A DNA stretch of 64,000 nucleotides from Ichthyophis bannanicus (taxonomy: Eukaryota; Chordata; Amphibia; Gymnophiona; Ichthyophiidae). The notes beneath the pieces are model-generated. The model had not been told where the DNA came from, ran no database searches, and saw only the letters and a program-made list of their open reading frames with translations. The translations under genes were made by a program, and so were the position numbers. Of this stretch, positions 28,333 to 39,949 are shown piece by piece (positions within the stretch are counted from its first letter, which is position 1; every line of letters starts with the position of its first letter). Location of the stretch: the NCBI GenBank assembly GCA_033557465.1, contig CM066035.1, positions 916,680,235 through 916,744,234 of the forward strand, in the 5' to 3' direction.

Positions 28333-31327
28333 ATGGTTCGGAAGAATGTATCTTTGAAGGATACTACCAAAAGCAGAGAGGTTCCACAAAAGAGTAAAGT
28401 AGCCCAAATGCCCTCAAGTATGGAGCAGACAGAGCTTAAAGATCCTAAATTACCCATGTCTAACAATAGCCAAATTAATATGAATAAAATACATTCTCTA
28501 AAATGCTTGTATGCAAATGCTAGAAGTCTAAAAAATAAGATGGGAGAGTTAGAATATATAGCACTAAATGAAAGGTTAGATATGATTGGAATATCAGAGA
28601 CATGGTGGAAGGAGGACAACCAGTGGGACACTGTGATACCTGGGTACAAACTATATTGTAATGATAGAGCTGATCAAATTGGTAGAGGGGTTGCTCTCTA
28701 TGTTAGAGAGGGCATTGAGTCAGAAAGGATTAAAGTTTTGCAGGAAACAAAATCTGCTGTAGAATCTATATGGACTGAAATTCCATGTAAAAGGGGGAAG
28801 GCAATGGCAGTGGGGGTGTACTATCGAGCCCCTGGCCAGAATGACCAAATGGATGATGAAATGCTCAAAGAAATCAAGGAAGCTAACAAAGGTTACAGCA
28901 CAGTAATAATAATGGGTGATTTCAACTACCCCGGTATCGACTGGGTCAGTGTCACGTCAGGACATGCTAGGGAGATAAAGTTCCTCGATGAAATAAATGA
29001 CTGCTTCTTGGAGCAGCTGGTTCATGAACCGACCAGAGGGGAAGCCATATTAGACCTAATCCTTAGTAGAACACCAGATCTAGTGCAAGAGATAAGGTTG
29101 TTGGGGCCACTTGGCAATAGTGATCATAGCATGATCGCCTTTGATATAATTAGTGGAGGAGGGATAGTAAGGAAATCCACAGTACTACCTTTTAACTTTC
29201 GAAAGGGAGACTATGATAAAATGAGGAAAACAGTTAAGAAAAAACTAAAAGGAGAAATTGCAAAGGTTAAAGACGTACATCAGGCTTGGCTGTTGTTGAA
29301 AAATACTATCTTGGAAGCCCAGACCAGCTGTATTCCACGCTTTAAGAAAAGTGGAAGGAAGTCCAAAAAACTGCCAGCATGGTTTAAAGGTGAGGTCAGA
29401 GAGGCTGTTGTTGCCAAAAAAGCATCTTTCAGGAAATGGAAAAAAGAGCCGAACGACGAAACCTGGAAACAGGACAAGCACTGGCAAGTCAAAGGCAAGG
29501 CATTGATAAGGCAGGCAAAGGGAGAATTTGAGAAGAAGCTTGCTGCGGAAGCAAAAACGCGAAGTAAAGACCTTTTCAAGTACATTCGTAGCAAAAAACC
29601 TGTGAGAGAGTCAGTTGGTCCATTAGATGATAAAGGGGTTAAAGGAGCACTAAGAGGCGACAAGGCGATAGCAGAGAGACTGAATGAATTCTTTGCTTCA
29701 GTCTTTACTGAGGAAGATGTAGGGATGTTACCCATGACTGAAGTGGTATTTAAAGGCGCGGAAGAATTGAAGGAAATATCGATACATCGGGAAGATGTAT
29801 TACAACTATTAGATAAACTGAAGAGTAGCAAATCACCTGGGCCGGATGGTATACATCCAAGGGTGTTGAAAGAACTGAAATACGAGATTGCAGACCTGCT
29901 ATTAGTAATCTGTGAACTATCATTAAAATCATCTCTAATACCTGAAGATTGGAGGATCGCCAATGTAACACCAATTTTTAAAAAGGGTTCCAGGGGTGAT
30001 CCGGGAACCTACAGACCAGTGAGCCTGACATCAGTACTGGGAAAAATGGTAGAAACCATCATAAAGAATAAAATTACTCTGCATGTAGATAGTCATGACC
30101 TAATGGGAGATAGCCAACATGGCTTTAGACAAGGAAGATCTTGTCTTACTAATCTGTTATGTTTTTTTGAAGGAGTGAATAATCAGGTGGACAAAGGTGA
30201 GTCGGTTGATATTGTGTATCTGGACTTTCAGAAAGCCTTTGACAAGGTCCCTCATGAGAGACCTTTGGCAAAACTAAAGAGTCATGGGATAGGAGGCAGT
30301 GTACTATTGTGGATCAGGAACTGGTTAAAATATAGAAAGCAGAGGGTAGGGCTAAATGAATAATTTTCCCAATGGAGAAAGGTGAATAGTGGTGTACCCC
30401 AGGGATCTGTGCTGGGTCCGCTGCTTTTTGACATATTCGTAAATGACCTGGAAAGTGGAATAACGAGTGAGGTTATCAAATTTGCAGATGACACAAAACT
30501 ATTTAAAGTTGTTAAAACCCAAGAGGATTGTGGAAAATTGCAAGAGGATCTTGATAAATTGGAAGACTTGGCATCAAAATGGCGATGAAATTTAATGTGG
30601 ACAAATGCAAGGTTATGCACCTAGGGAAGAACAACCCAAACTATGGTTACACGATGCAAGGTTCCACATTAGGAACCACCACCCAGGAAAAAGATTTAGA
30701 CGTCATTGTGGATACCATGTTAAAACCCTCGGCCCAGTGTGCAGTAGCGGCCAAGAGAGCAAATAGAATGCTAGGTATGATAAGGAAAGGAATGGAAAAT
30801 AAAACAAAAGATATTATAATGCCTCTATATCGTTCCATGGTGAGACCGCACCTTGAATATTGTGTGCAATTCTGGTCGCCATATCTTAAAAAGGATATAG
30901 CGATTTTAGAAAAGGTTCAGAGAAGAGCCACCAAAATGGTAAAGGGGATGGAAGGATACTCCTATGAAGAAAGGCTAAAAAGGTTAGGGCTCTTTAACCT
31001 GGAAAAGAGACGGCTGAGGGGAGATATCATAGAAGTCTATAAATTAATGAACGGAGTGGAACGGGTAAACGTAGATCGATTGTTTACCTTATCAGAATAC
31101 AGTATAGAAAGACTAGGGGACATGCAATGAAGCTACAGGGTAAACTATTTAACACTAATAAAAGAAAATATTTTTTCACTCAACGTGTAATCAAACTCTG
31201 GAATTTATTACCAAAGGATGTAGTAAAGGCTGTTAGTGTAGCTGGGTTTAAAAAATGTTTGGACAAGTTCCTGGAGGAAAGGTCCATAAATCATTATTTA
31301 GAAGGGACCCAGGATATCAATGCTTGA
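28333..31327 (+). pseudogene. CR1 ORF2: AP endonuclease and reverse transcriptase, lightly damaged
   Basis: A first open run of 676 codons (28,333-30,363) holds the endonuclease (LYANARSLKNKMGELE, GISETWW, MGDFNYPGIDW, GNSDHSMI) at residues about 55-275 and a basic linker. It then enters the RT: SPGPDGIHPRVLKEL, TYRPVSLTSVLGKMVE, QHGFRQGRSCLTNL and VYLDFQKAFDKVPHE. A stop at 30,361-30,363 interrupts before GVPQGSVLGPLLFD and the catalytic FADDTK (about 30,480). A frameshift follows near 30,583, then a 183-codon frame ([28 protein letters not shown]). A second shift near 31,127 precedes the C-terminal RKYFFTQRVIKLWNLLP. Few lesions mean this is one of the youngest LINE copies in the window. 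ORF2 nicks the target and copies its own RNA there. Confidence 0.92.
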
Positions 31328-31378
31328 ACCAATACAAGCATTGTGGAACCTGTGTCCCTTGGGGAAACTGCTAGGTAC

Positions 31379-32942
31379 TGTCACACCCTCTCTGGCCAAG
31401 CGGTAGCTTCCAGTATTGCAAGGCCCCTGGAGGGTAGTAGTTGTGCTTTTATAAATATAACTCAAACGCTTCTTCCTTCAATTCAAAATGGGTTTTATTC
31501 CCCGTCCCATTGAGGGTATTTTATCTTCACGGAGCATCAAACATATGCTTGCTTGGACACTTCATGTACAAAACAAATATAAACAAAACTTGCTTTCCTC
31601 AGCTTTTAAAGGATAAAACAACAAAATGAACACAAAGTTAAATATGGCTATAAGGTTTCTCACCCAGATAGCTGCCAATAGGATATCTCTCTTCTGCCTT
31701 GAGAGAGTTACAGGCTGGCTGTATTTACTGGAGTTTTAAGCCACCAAAGATACTTCCCTATCTCAGGGAGAATTCAGGTTCACTTACTAATAAAGAGCAG
31801 TCCATTATCTCCTGTACATTAGTCTCCCCAGCATCCTGGTATTCCATTATCTCAGGTTGATTCAGGGATTCATTCTGCCCTGCATGAGTACTCTCTGAGA
31901 CTTGCTGCCTAAGTACGTCCACAAGGAAGTTCTTTTCCTTCACCGGGCTAAAGCCTTTCTGGGTATTACCATATGTTCTTGTATAGTGGTTTCCCAGGCA
32001 CTGCCCCTGCTGGTACTTCTTAGTAGAGGTTAGCTTCTCCCTTACTCTGCCTGTAGAATAATTAAGGGAACTTTTCAACCAATCACGTTTTCCCTTGTGT
32101 GATCCAGCTGAGCTGAATTGTAGTGTTCGTGGAGTTTCAGACGGAGCTTCTAACTGACAATCACAAAACTCTTCCTCTTGTTCTGGTAGGTAAAATCTTT
32201 TATCTTTGAGAGTTTTAAAACTAGAAAGAGGGATATTCTCAGCCTCTATATTATGTGAGCTTGTATGCTTATTCCCATAAGCCCAGGGTTGCCTTTTTCC
32301 ACGAGGCAAATCTCCCTTGTAATCACGCTTCTCTCTATAACCTGCAACTGCAGTCTTCTGGCGTTTTTCCTGCTCACACACCCTGCTTGGCTGTGAATAT
32401 CTTACTGACTCATTCAGGTCCTCGGATTCCCTCTGACCTTCATATGGGCATTCTAATTGCTCCAGAGTTTCCTCGTCCCTCTCTCTTGCATTCTCATACC
32501 TTTGCCGTGTTTCCCAGGGCTTTAGCTGCCCTCTCTGTAGCTTCTCCAAGTGTGTCCTTGGCTGCCACGGCTTCACTCTCTCTCTCTCTCTCGGCTCTGG
32601 CACCAGCTCCTGGCTTTGCCCTGCTCCTTGTCTGAATCCAAATCCGGGTCTCAAACTCCAACCCAATCCGCATCTGCGTCTGCATCTGTATCTATCTCCT
32701 AATGCCTGAGGGCTTGTTTTAAACCCACGTTCACTTGCTCCACCCTTAGTTAGCTGAGCCCTGTCAGGTGAAGTGAATTCCTCTCCTGTGCTAACTGGGT
32801 GTGTCCTGACTGAGCTCTTGCACGTGTTCCTGCGTTGCTCAGGGTAACTATCTGACAGTTTCTTGTTTACCCTGTCATTTTGTTTGTTTTCACTTGTGCT
32901 GGCCTGCACTTCCTCAGCTCGTACAGGGTCTACCCTGTTACA
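31379..32942 (-). mobile_element. LTR-like insertion (solo LTR candidate), 1,564 bp
   Basis: Bounded by GTAC on both sides (31,375-31,378 and 32,943-32,946) inside a CR1 3' UTR whose uninterrupted form is known from 41,350, so the ends are exact. On the minus strand it starts TGTAACAGGGTAG and ends GGGTGTGACA, the TG...CA form of LTRs with short inverted TGTxACA ends. A 4-bp duplication fits LTR integrases. 'aataaaa' and 'tttataaaag' lie near the 3' end. No internal retroviral genes flank it, so a solo LTR is the simplest reading; a small non-autonomous element is the alternative. Confidence 0.7.
31758..32942 (-). CDS. Long open frame inside the LTR-like insertion
   Basis: On the minus strand the reading frame stays open for about 390 codons from the upstream edge of the insert to a stop at 31,758. 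The predicted product is very polar (Q, R, E, K, S rich; runs such as PREREREVK-like blocks) without a recognised domain. The only upstream ATG of this frame lies outside, in antisense CR1 sequence; the first internal Met is near the C-terminus. It may be a real LTR-encoded ORF, an exon-like segment, or an open frame kept by composition. The ORF at 10,044-11,132 has the same character. Confidence 0.35.
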   Translation of the reverse strand, partial: CNRVDPVRAEEVQASTSENKQNDRVNKKLSDSYPEQRRNTCKSSVRTHPVSTGEEFTSPDRAQLTKGGASERGFKTSPQALGDRYRCRRRCGLGWSLRPGFGFRQGAGQSQELVPEPRERERVKPWQPRTHLEKLQRGQLKPWETRQRYENARERDEETLEQLECPYEGQRESEDLNESVRYSQPSRVCEQEKRQKTAVAGYREKRDYKGDLPRGKRQPWAYGNKHTSSHNIEAENIPLSSFKTLKDKRFYLPEQEEEFCDCQLEAPSETPRTLQFSSAGSHKGKRDWLKSSLNYSTGRVREKLTSTKKYQQGQCLGNHYTRTYGNTQKGFSPVKEKNFLVDVLRQQVSESTHAGQNESLNQPEIMEYQDAGETNVQEIMDCSLLVSEPEFSLR

Positions 32943-33129
32943 GTACATATGACCTAGATTGGCCACTGTTGGAAACAGAATACTGGGCTTGATGGACCTT
33001 GGTCTGACCCAGTATGGCATATCTTATGTTCTTATGTTAAATACTAATGAAATAAAAAAAATTCCTTGATAAAGAGGCCACTAATGTGAGTGAAAGGCAC
33101 AGTATTTGTCAATGGGGACAGCATCCCCT

Positions 33130-33437
33130 CAGGGCTGGCCCATCTAGTTGGTGAGCTGGATGGCTGCCTAGGGCTGCCAGGCTGGGTGGGCAGTGGCACG
33201 GGTGGGTGGCGGCGCTGCCTCCCCCCTCCCAGCTACTGCCGATTCCATTTGGGGAGGGAGGGAAGTAGCAGCAGTAGTTCCAAAAGTGATAGCAAAAAGC
33301 CACCGCTTTTGGAAATAGAGACGCTGCCTGCCTCCGCCTCCTGAGACGGAATTGGCGGCAGCTGCGGGGGGTTGGGGAGGGGGGGCGACGAGGCCAGGGT
33401 TTTGCCTAGGGTGGCAGAAACCCTTGGGCCAGCCCTG
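33130..33437. mobile_element. hAT-like MITE
   Basis: Perfect 13-bp terminal inverted repeats CAGGGCTGGCCCA. Flanking octamers CATCCCCT and TATCCCGC agree at 5 of 8 positions, which fits a decayed 8-bp duplication. CAGGG ends and 8-bp duplications are typical of hAT elements. 308 bp, GC rich, no transposase. Confidence 0.75.
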
Positions 33438-33786
33438 TATCCCGCCCTAGTGGGAAGAATGGCTCCACTTGATTCTGGAATCTGCTGCTTCAAAAAGTAG
33501 TCATTTATTTCATCTAGAAACTTTATCTTCCTAGCATGTCCTGATGTGACTTTACCTAGCCAATGCCAGGGTAATTGAAATCACCATTATTACTGTGTTG
33601 TTAATTTTGTTAGCTTCCCTAATATCTGTTTGTATTTCATCATCTGTCTGTTCATTCTAGCCAGACAGACAGTAGTACACTCCCATTGCTATTTTCTTTT
33701 CTTTCCCAAAAGAGATTGCTATCCATAATAATTCTACAATGCATTTTTTTCCTGCAAAACTTTCATCTGGTTTGACTTGATGCTCT
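33438..33786. other. CR1-related or unassigned sequence
   Basis: 'ccagggtaattgaaatcacc' near 33,565 is the complement of the CR1 endonuclease segment MGDFNYP, so about 33,490-33,710 is likely an old CR1 fragment on the minus strand. The rest is unassigned. Confidence 0.45.
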
Positions 33787-34895
33787 CTTTAAAATATTTA
33801 TTTATTTATTTACAACATTTATAAACCACTTAGTCACAGAGTTTAAAGCGGAACATCAAACATATCTAATATAATAACAAAAAGGCATACAGTGCACAGC
33901 ATTACACAAAAACAAGTCAAGGGGATACAGACGCAAAGGCCTGGCGATACAGAAAAATCATCAGCTGTTTACAGATGGATAGCAGATCAACACAATAGTA
34001 GGAGTCAGACAAAGCATTTCACAAACAGGGTACAGCAAATAAAAAGGCACGAGACCGAGTAATAGTTAAATGACTAGCAAACCACGGCAGCAAGACAAGG
34101 TTATCCCTAAAACCCCAGTGAACCGGATGGTCAGAAGCATGCCACAGCAGCAGGCTTGCAAGGCAAGCAGCTGACAAACCTAGCCTGATTTTTATCACAA
34201 AACAGAGAACCTTAAAAAAAATCCATTGCTGGATAGGCAGCCAGTGCAAAAACTGCAAGAACAGAATAATATGCTCAAACCGAGGCTTATATAACACCAC
34301 CCTCACTGCAGTATTCTGCGCCATTTGAAGAGAGGATAGGGTTGACAATGAAAGTCCCATCAAAACTGCATTAGCATAGTCAAAAGTGGGCGAAAGCACT
34401 GCCTGAAAGACTGAGCGAAAATCTGAGACCGAAATCAATGGCCGAAGATGTTGGAGCAAGGAAATCTAGGAAAATGACCGAAGCACGAGCTTAGACACAC
34501 GAGTCTGCATGTCGAGGTGGGAATCTAATGTCACACCTAGATATGTCACCCCATTACGGACAGCCACCAGGGTGACAGCAGAAGGGGCGACAAATGACTT
34601 GTCATGAGAGACAAATAACACCTCCGTCTTCCTATAATATGCAAGTTGTGTTGTGAAAATCACAGCGCATTGACGCACAAACACTCCACAAGAGGCAAAA
34701 AGGAAAAAACATCGACAACATTAAAAGGCATATGAAGTAAGAAATCATCTGCACACGCAGGATACGAAACACCAAAGCTTCTAAACAAGGCACAAATGGG
34801 AGAAACATATAAGTTAACAACGGAATCTGTGCCATGGTCACTTGTCCACCATGAGTCATACTCTGCATGCTTTCCCCACTCATTAAGGTTTTAGA
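33787..34895 (-). mobile_element. L2-like LINE, C-terminal RT part and 3' end
   Basis: On the minus strand it begins near the catalytic motif (ACADDFLLHMP), then YLGVTLDSHLDMQTRV, and a 146-codon frame with LRPLISVSDFRSVFQAV, SPTFDYANAVLMG, LQMAQNTAVRVV and FLHWLPIQQWIFFKVL: the L2 C-terminal series. It ends at an AT-rich 3' tail ('taaatatttatttattt'-type) at about 33,790. A frameshift separates the two open parts near 34,460. Confidence 0.85.
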
Positions 34896-35296
34896 AATTC
34901 TCCACGGACAAGCAGAAATGAAGTCCTCACATATGGGCGATGTTTTTTGAAAGAGCCTGCGCGGAAATGCTCTCCAGCTAATATTGAAAGCTTTTGGAGG
35001 TTCCACTAGGCCTGCGCGCCCTCTTCCCACCTGCTGTCATGGCATCATCTCGAAGTAGTCTTCATTTTTTTGCAGAGCCCAGGTCTCCTCCGCTTGGTAG
35101 TTTGTTTTTTTCTCCTTCAGGGATCCTGCACCTGCCATCACGGTTCCTCTCTTTTCTCTTTTATTTTTGGCCATTTTCGGTCATTTTCTTGTCTTTTCTA
35201 CAGCACCTCTGCCCCCTTAAGCGCTGGTGCAGGCCCTCCTGCTTTAAAAATTGAGCCATTTGATTTTGCCATGGCTATCTTCCCAGACAACATTTT

Positions 35297-35398
35297 ATTT
35301 ATTTATTTATTTACATTCTCTTATATACTGCGCTATTCTGCATCAGTGCGGTTTACATTGAACAAACTGAAATTACATTGAACAGGGCATTATATGTC
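35297..35398 (-). mobile_element. L2 3' end, extremely truncated, inside DIRS
   Basis: (TTTA)n then 'tatatactgcgc' and 'agtgcggtttacattgaac', the complement of the L2 3' UTR ('gtaaaccgc...gtatataa'). Confidence 0.75.
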
Positions 35399-35400
35399 CC

Positions 35401-35459
35401 AAAGCCAGTCAGCGAGTTCAAAAGGTGTCACAAAGCCAGTCAGCGAGTTCAAAAGGTGT
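35401..35459. repeat. Direct repeat, two perfect 28-bp copies
   Basis: 35,401-35,428 and 35,432-35,459 are identical, separated by CAC. They begin right after the L2 3' end; the repeat may be a by-product of that insertion. Confidence 0.9.
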
Positions 35460-36689
35460 TCCAGATGCACAAGGACCATATCCACCACAAATACCCATAA
35501 TTGGTGTCTTCAGTTCCGAGGACCCAATCATCAGCCTTCTTCTTGTAATTTGTGTCTGCAGATGACAAAAGAGGACTCATGGGTCGAGAGAATCAGCACA
35601 AATCACTTTTTGTTGCTCAGACGTCCGATCCATCGATATTGGCATTGACGGCACTAGTCTCCATGGCTTCAAAGGCTTCATCAGATGGTGGTGGTGCATC
35701 AACATCGAGGAGTTCTTGAGCACACTCAGAGCCAAGCATCCATAGTGACCCGTAGCATCAGCATTCAATCAATCTCCATCCAAGACCCATAGCATCAGCA
35801 TCAGAGCCCCTCAAGGTATGGCGTCAAGAGCAATGAGGGTACACGAGAGCACCCCTCGAAGCTGTCTCAAAGGGAGGAGAGCTCATTCTCCAGAACATCG
35901 GAGGGGCAGCATCAGCCTACCGAGAGCCAAGACCAAGCTGCTGATAATCCTGTTCACATTCCAGGTACATCAGTCAAAATTGCTGAGGCCCTGTAGCCTC
36001 TGGAATCAGCAGTCATGGAGAAATGCCTTCTCAGGCTCTTGAAGAATGAATCACAGTGCTGCTGGCTGTGCAGCATTCCAAGGTCTCAATGTCGGCTTCA
36101 TTGACATTGGCCTCCATGCAACCGATTCTTGAGACATACACCTTGCCTGTGGGAGATGCACCGTCCTCGGGGTATCAAAGGGCGCCGACATCGGTTCTTG
36201 CCCTGCAAATATTACTCTCTAGAGTTTTGGAGTCTGATGCACCCTTGAAAACTGGAAGAACATTGGTACATCATTCTTCCCGAAGGGGCTCTCGAGTCCC
36301 CTGGGTCTAATTAGAGATTTGTTTATTATCATTTGATATACCACCCTTTATGACATCAGGGCAGTGTATAAACTCAAAAATATAAAGTAAGGCCAGAGGC
36401 CAGAAAAGGAGAGGAACTACAATGTGCGACAAGAAAGAAAAGTTAATCAAATAATCAGATAGGACAAAGGAGAGAATGACAAATATATAACCAGGTCAGA
36501 GAGTGGGAACTGGGAGGTCATAGGCAGCGGAGAAAAGGTATGTTTTGAGGGGTGACTTGAATCTGATGTAATTCCGCTCTAGCCGTGAGAAGAGAGTTCC
36601 ATAGGGTGGGACCGAGGAAGAAGAAAACTGAATGACGAGTGGACTGTAGATGAGCATGAGATGGCGAGGGAAGACGGAAACAGTTTATA

Positions 36690-38467
36690 TGAGCTGTTCA
36701 AAGACTACGTGTAGGGATATGAAAATGAAGGAGGTCTGCTAGATATTGCGGAGTATGAGTGTAAATAACTTGATGAACGGAAATGAGGATTTTATAATGG
36801 ATGCGAAAATCTATAGGGAGCCAGTAGAGTTGCATTAGAAGAGGAGTAACATGGTCTCTGCATGAAGAGTGTGTGATAATCTGAGCAGCTGTATTCTGTA
36901 TGAGTTGAAGCCGATGGAGTTGGGTGTGAGTGATACCAGCAAGAATCGAGTTACAAAAATCGAGATTAGATATGATCAGGGACAGCACCAGGGTGGATAA
37001 TGTTGGGGGAGTGAGAAAAGGATGAATTGACAGAATTTGACGGAGATAATAAAAAGATTTCTTTGTGAGGTGAGAGACATGGTCCTTGAAAGCTAATTCT
37101 GAGTCGAGAAAGACCCCTAAATATCAAAAAGAGGATACTAGAGGAACAGTAGAAACAACAAGAATTGGGGCTATTGAAGGGAGGGGCTTCCATAAGTGAA
37201 CCAGACAGCTTATGTTTTATCTAAATTCAAGTGAAGACAATTTGTGGTCAACCAGTCAGCAATTAGGGAAAGACAGGAGATAAGAGAGGAAAGATCTGGG
37301 TGTAGGGGGCTGGTGTGGTGAAGTATTACAGTATCATCAGTGTAATAATATGCTGACAACCCGGAATGCTGGCTGAGAAGAGAAAGTGGTGCCAGGAAAA
37401 TATTGAATAAGAGGGGTGCCAGTACTGAGTCCTGAGGGACACTGCAGTGAAGGGAGACTGGTTCTGAGGAAGAGCAAGGGGTGGCGGATGAAATGACCGG
37501 GCAGGATCCGGAGAAAAGAAAGGAGTAGAACCAGTGATAAACTGAGCTCTGAAGACCACATCATGCAGACGAGAGAGGAGAATCGAGTGATCAAGATGAA
37601 ACACTGCAGAAAGATCCAGGGATACCGCCACAGAGACATCACCATTGTCATTTGGAGAGTGAAGTTCATTAAGAAATGCTAACAAGACTGTTTCAACGCT
37701 ATGGCCAGGACGAAAACCGGATTGACGGGAGTGAAGGAAATTCGTGGAATGGAGGTGATGTGAGAGTTGGGCAAAGATGGCCTTTTCAAAAATTTTAGCG
37801 AGAAAAGGAAGATATGAAACCAGGCGATAGTGTGCTGGGACAAGAAGATCAAGAAGTTTCTTCAAAAGAGGGCAGACCAAGACATGTTTCCAAAGGTTGG
37901 GGAAAGTTCCAGAACAGAGGCTAGCATTGAACATAGCAAGAATGGGGGGCTCCAGAGCAAGGGAGGGTTCAAGAAGCCAAGTGGAGGGGATTGGATTGAG
38001 GGAGCAGGTGGTCTTATGTGACGAAAAAATGGATTTTATAAGTTCTGAGGAGGTGAGTGGATGGAATGTGGACCAGACATGGGAAAGTGGGGAGAGAGGT
38101 GGGGGAGAGGGTGGAGAATAAAGGAGGGGGGGGGGGACAGGAGGGAAGCGATGCTCGAAGGTCAAGGATTTTAGTGACAAAGAAAGAAGCCAGTTGGGAG
38201 GGGCTAGGAGTTGGCTGGGAGGGAGCTGGAAGGGAGTTAGGTTGGAATAGAGCTGTTGGGGGCAGCAGAAATGAGGTTGGAGAAGTACGCTTGTTTGGCC
38301 TGATGAATACAAGAATGGTATTGGCAATGCTGTTCCTTGAAATGGAACAGAGCAGTAGGAGAGTGAGACTTCCTCCAAAAACTTTCTGCACGCCAGAGAT
38401 GAGTGTGAAGAAGGCAAAGCCCAGGGTGATACCAAGGTTGGCAAGTACAGCGACATGGTGGCCGAGG
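36690..38467 (-). pseudogene. L2 reverse transcriptase, broken
   Basis: Contains the L2 RT N-terminal part (TCSLNPIPSTWLLE, FPNLWKHVLVCPLLKK, VSYLPFLAKIFEKAIF, SRQSGFRPGHSVETVLLA, VSLDLSAVFHLDHSILLSRL). The catalytic region follows in a shifted frame (YYTDDTVILHHTS, with T in place of A). The C-terminal part is LIISNLDFCNSILAGI, LQLIQNTAAQIITHS and YWLPIDFRIHYKIL. Stops lie between blocks. Confidence 0.85.
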
Positions 38468-39420
38468 CTATAAAGATGTCACTTGATCAAGGGCAGAGGA
38501 GAGATTTGCGGTCCGGTATGAAACCTGCACATTAGGGGAGAGGGAAGAGAAATCTTCTGGAAGAAGTTGATCAGCTGCGGGGAAGAGTTGGAGAGTAAGG
38601 GGAGTAATATGACAACTTAGGCAGATGGAAGTTGGGTGGATGCTGGAGGAAGGGATTGGGGGGACAGTGGTACTAGAAGCTGGGAAGTCTACGAGGAAAG
38701 TCAAACAAGAATGGTCAGTCCAGGGGAGAGGTCTAATAGAGAAATTTGAGAGCAAAAGAGAGGATGTAGATGGAGTGATCATCAAATCTAGGGTGTGACC
38801 AGCCAAATGAGTGGGCGAGGCCACATGCTGTATAAGAGACAGGTCTTGGAGGAGGATAAAAAAGGAATGATCTCTGGAAGAGGAGGGTGAGTCAAACTGA
38901 ATATTAAAATCACCCAGAATCACCAGATGGGAGAATTGAAGGGAAAGGTCAGAGATAGTTAGAGGGCCACAGGCGAGACTGAAGGGGGGGGGGGAATAAA
39001 GGATCAATAAATAGACTGGAGGGGAGGTCTGAAGGCACAGGAGGTTTAACTTGAGATTGTTTATGTTGCTGTCATTGTTAAGCATTCAAATAAATAAATA
39101 AATAAATTCTGGATAATGTAGTGAGGGGGAGTCGACCTGAGAAAGAAAGAGAGTAGATTGAAAAAGTGTGGCAATACCTCCACCAGTGCGACCAATACGG
39201 GGGACAGCGATGGCGGAGAAGCCCAAAGGGAGGAATCTGGTGAGGAGTGGTTCCTCACTATCCTTGAGGCCAGGATTCAGATAATAAAAGAAGGTCCATG
39301 GTTTCTTGAAGAATAAGATCCTGTACCAGTAGGGCTTTTCCTCTCAAAGAGCGACCATTGACAAGTCCTAGCTGGAGCAATGGAAAAGGCAAGGAAGACA
39401 GTAGAGCAGGCTGCGGGGGA
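38468..39420 (-). pseudogene. L2 AP endonuclease, broken
   Basis: Starts LGLVNGRSLRGKALLVQDLI and LLLSESWPQG (the 'N.RSL..K...V.DLI', 'L.ETW' blocks of L2 endonuclease), continues in another frame, and ends with LVILGDFNIQFDSPS, LIQHVASPTHLAGHTLDLMI and TDHSCLTFLVDFP. The conserved D-N and D-H catalytic blocks are present. Two frames are needed, joined near 39,090-39,260. Confidence 0.85.
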
Positions 39421-39949
39421 TGGGGGACAAGAAGGCAGGGGAGAAGATTGGCAGGATTCAGCGATGTGAAACCTCTAGGCATCGAATACTTAAAAGCAGG
39501 GCAGGAGTGATTGCCCCACAGAACTGGAATGGCCAACATGAGCAAGAAAGTCAGAACAGCCTGATCTAACAGACTTTTAAATGGAAAAGGAGAGAAACTA
39601 CTCACCCAGGCCGATAGACAATCACAAAGTGGTAATGAAAAGCTGAAGAAATGTGCAGGCAGGAAGGCAGGTAAAGCTGGAAGCTCTGCACTAACACCTA
39701 CGCCATCAGAGCCACCCCAAGGAGAGCATTTAGGTGCTCTCCTTTGATGCGCGCCCATGTCACACACTGCCGCAGCGATAAACGCCGCTTGTCTCTTATA
39801 GGCGAGTCATGGAGTTGATTACCTGGGGAAATGCGGCTGATCACTTCCTGGTGGGGAGGAGTCAGCAGACAGCAATTGGCAGCAGACCTGGGGGAGACAT
39901 GCAACAGCACAGTCAAAACAAGAAGTAAGGTGCAGTACAACAAGGAGAT

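Larger units (their letters stand above)
27738..33037 (+). mobile_element. CR1 family A LINE, most complete copy, interrupted by an LTR-like element
   Basis: Contains ORF1 (esterase), ORF2 (AP endonuclease and RT) and the family A 3' UTR. The 3' UTR is split: 'actgctaggtac' ends at 31,378 and 'gtacatatgacctagattgg' resumes at 32,943, with the 1,564-bp insert between. It ends 'ggtctgacccagtatggc' and TTATGTTCTTATGTT near 33,037. The 5' end is probably truncated within ORF1 at the SINE junction. Confidence 0.9.
34900..36311 (+). mobile_element. DIRS element, 5' part (left terminal repeat and gag)
   Basis: The left end 'ccacggacaagcagaaatga' and 'cctcacatatgggcgat' corresponds to DIRS ends elsewhere. 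A gag-like region follows from 35,430 with the Cys/His cluster FKRCSRCTRTIS..NTHNWC. It is interrupted by an L2 3' end at about 35,297-35,400 and by the large L2 from 36,312; DIRS sequence resumes at about 39,950. This family differs from the 43.6-kb copy. Confidence 0.75.

Noticed and set aside
29280..29963. 227-codon minus-strand ORF
   Set aside because: Antisense to the CR1 reverse transcriptase; the plus strand carries all conserved motifs.
31379..32942. Interpretation of the insert as a cut-and-paste DNA transposon
   Set aside because: The terminal inverted similarity is only about 7 bp and the TG...CA ends with a 4-bp duplication fit an LTR better, although a DNA element is not fully excluded.
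35401..35459. Two 28-bp direct repeats resembling a CRISPR unit
   Set aside because: Only two copies with a 3-bp gap inside a DIRS gag region of a eukaryotic genome; no array or cas genes.
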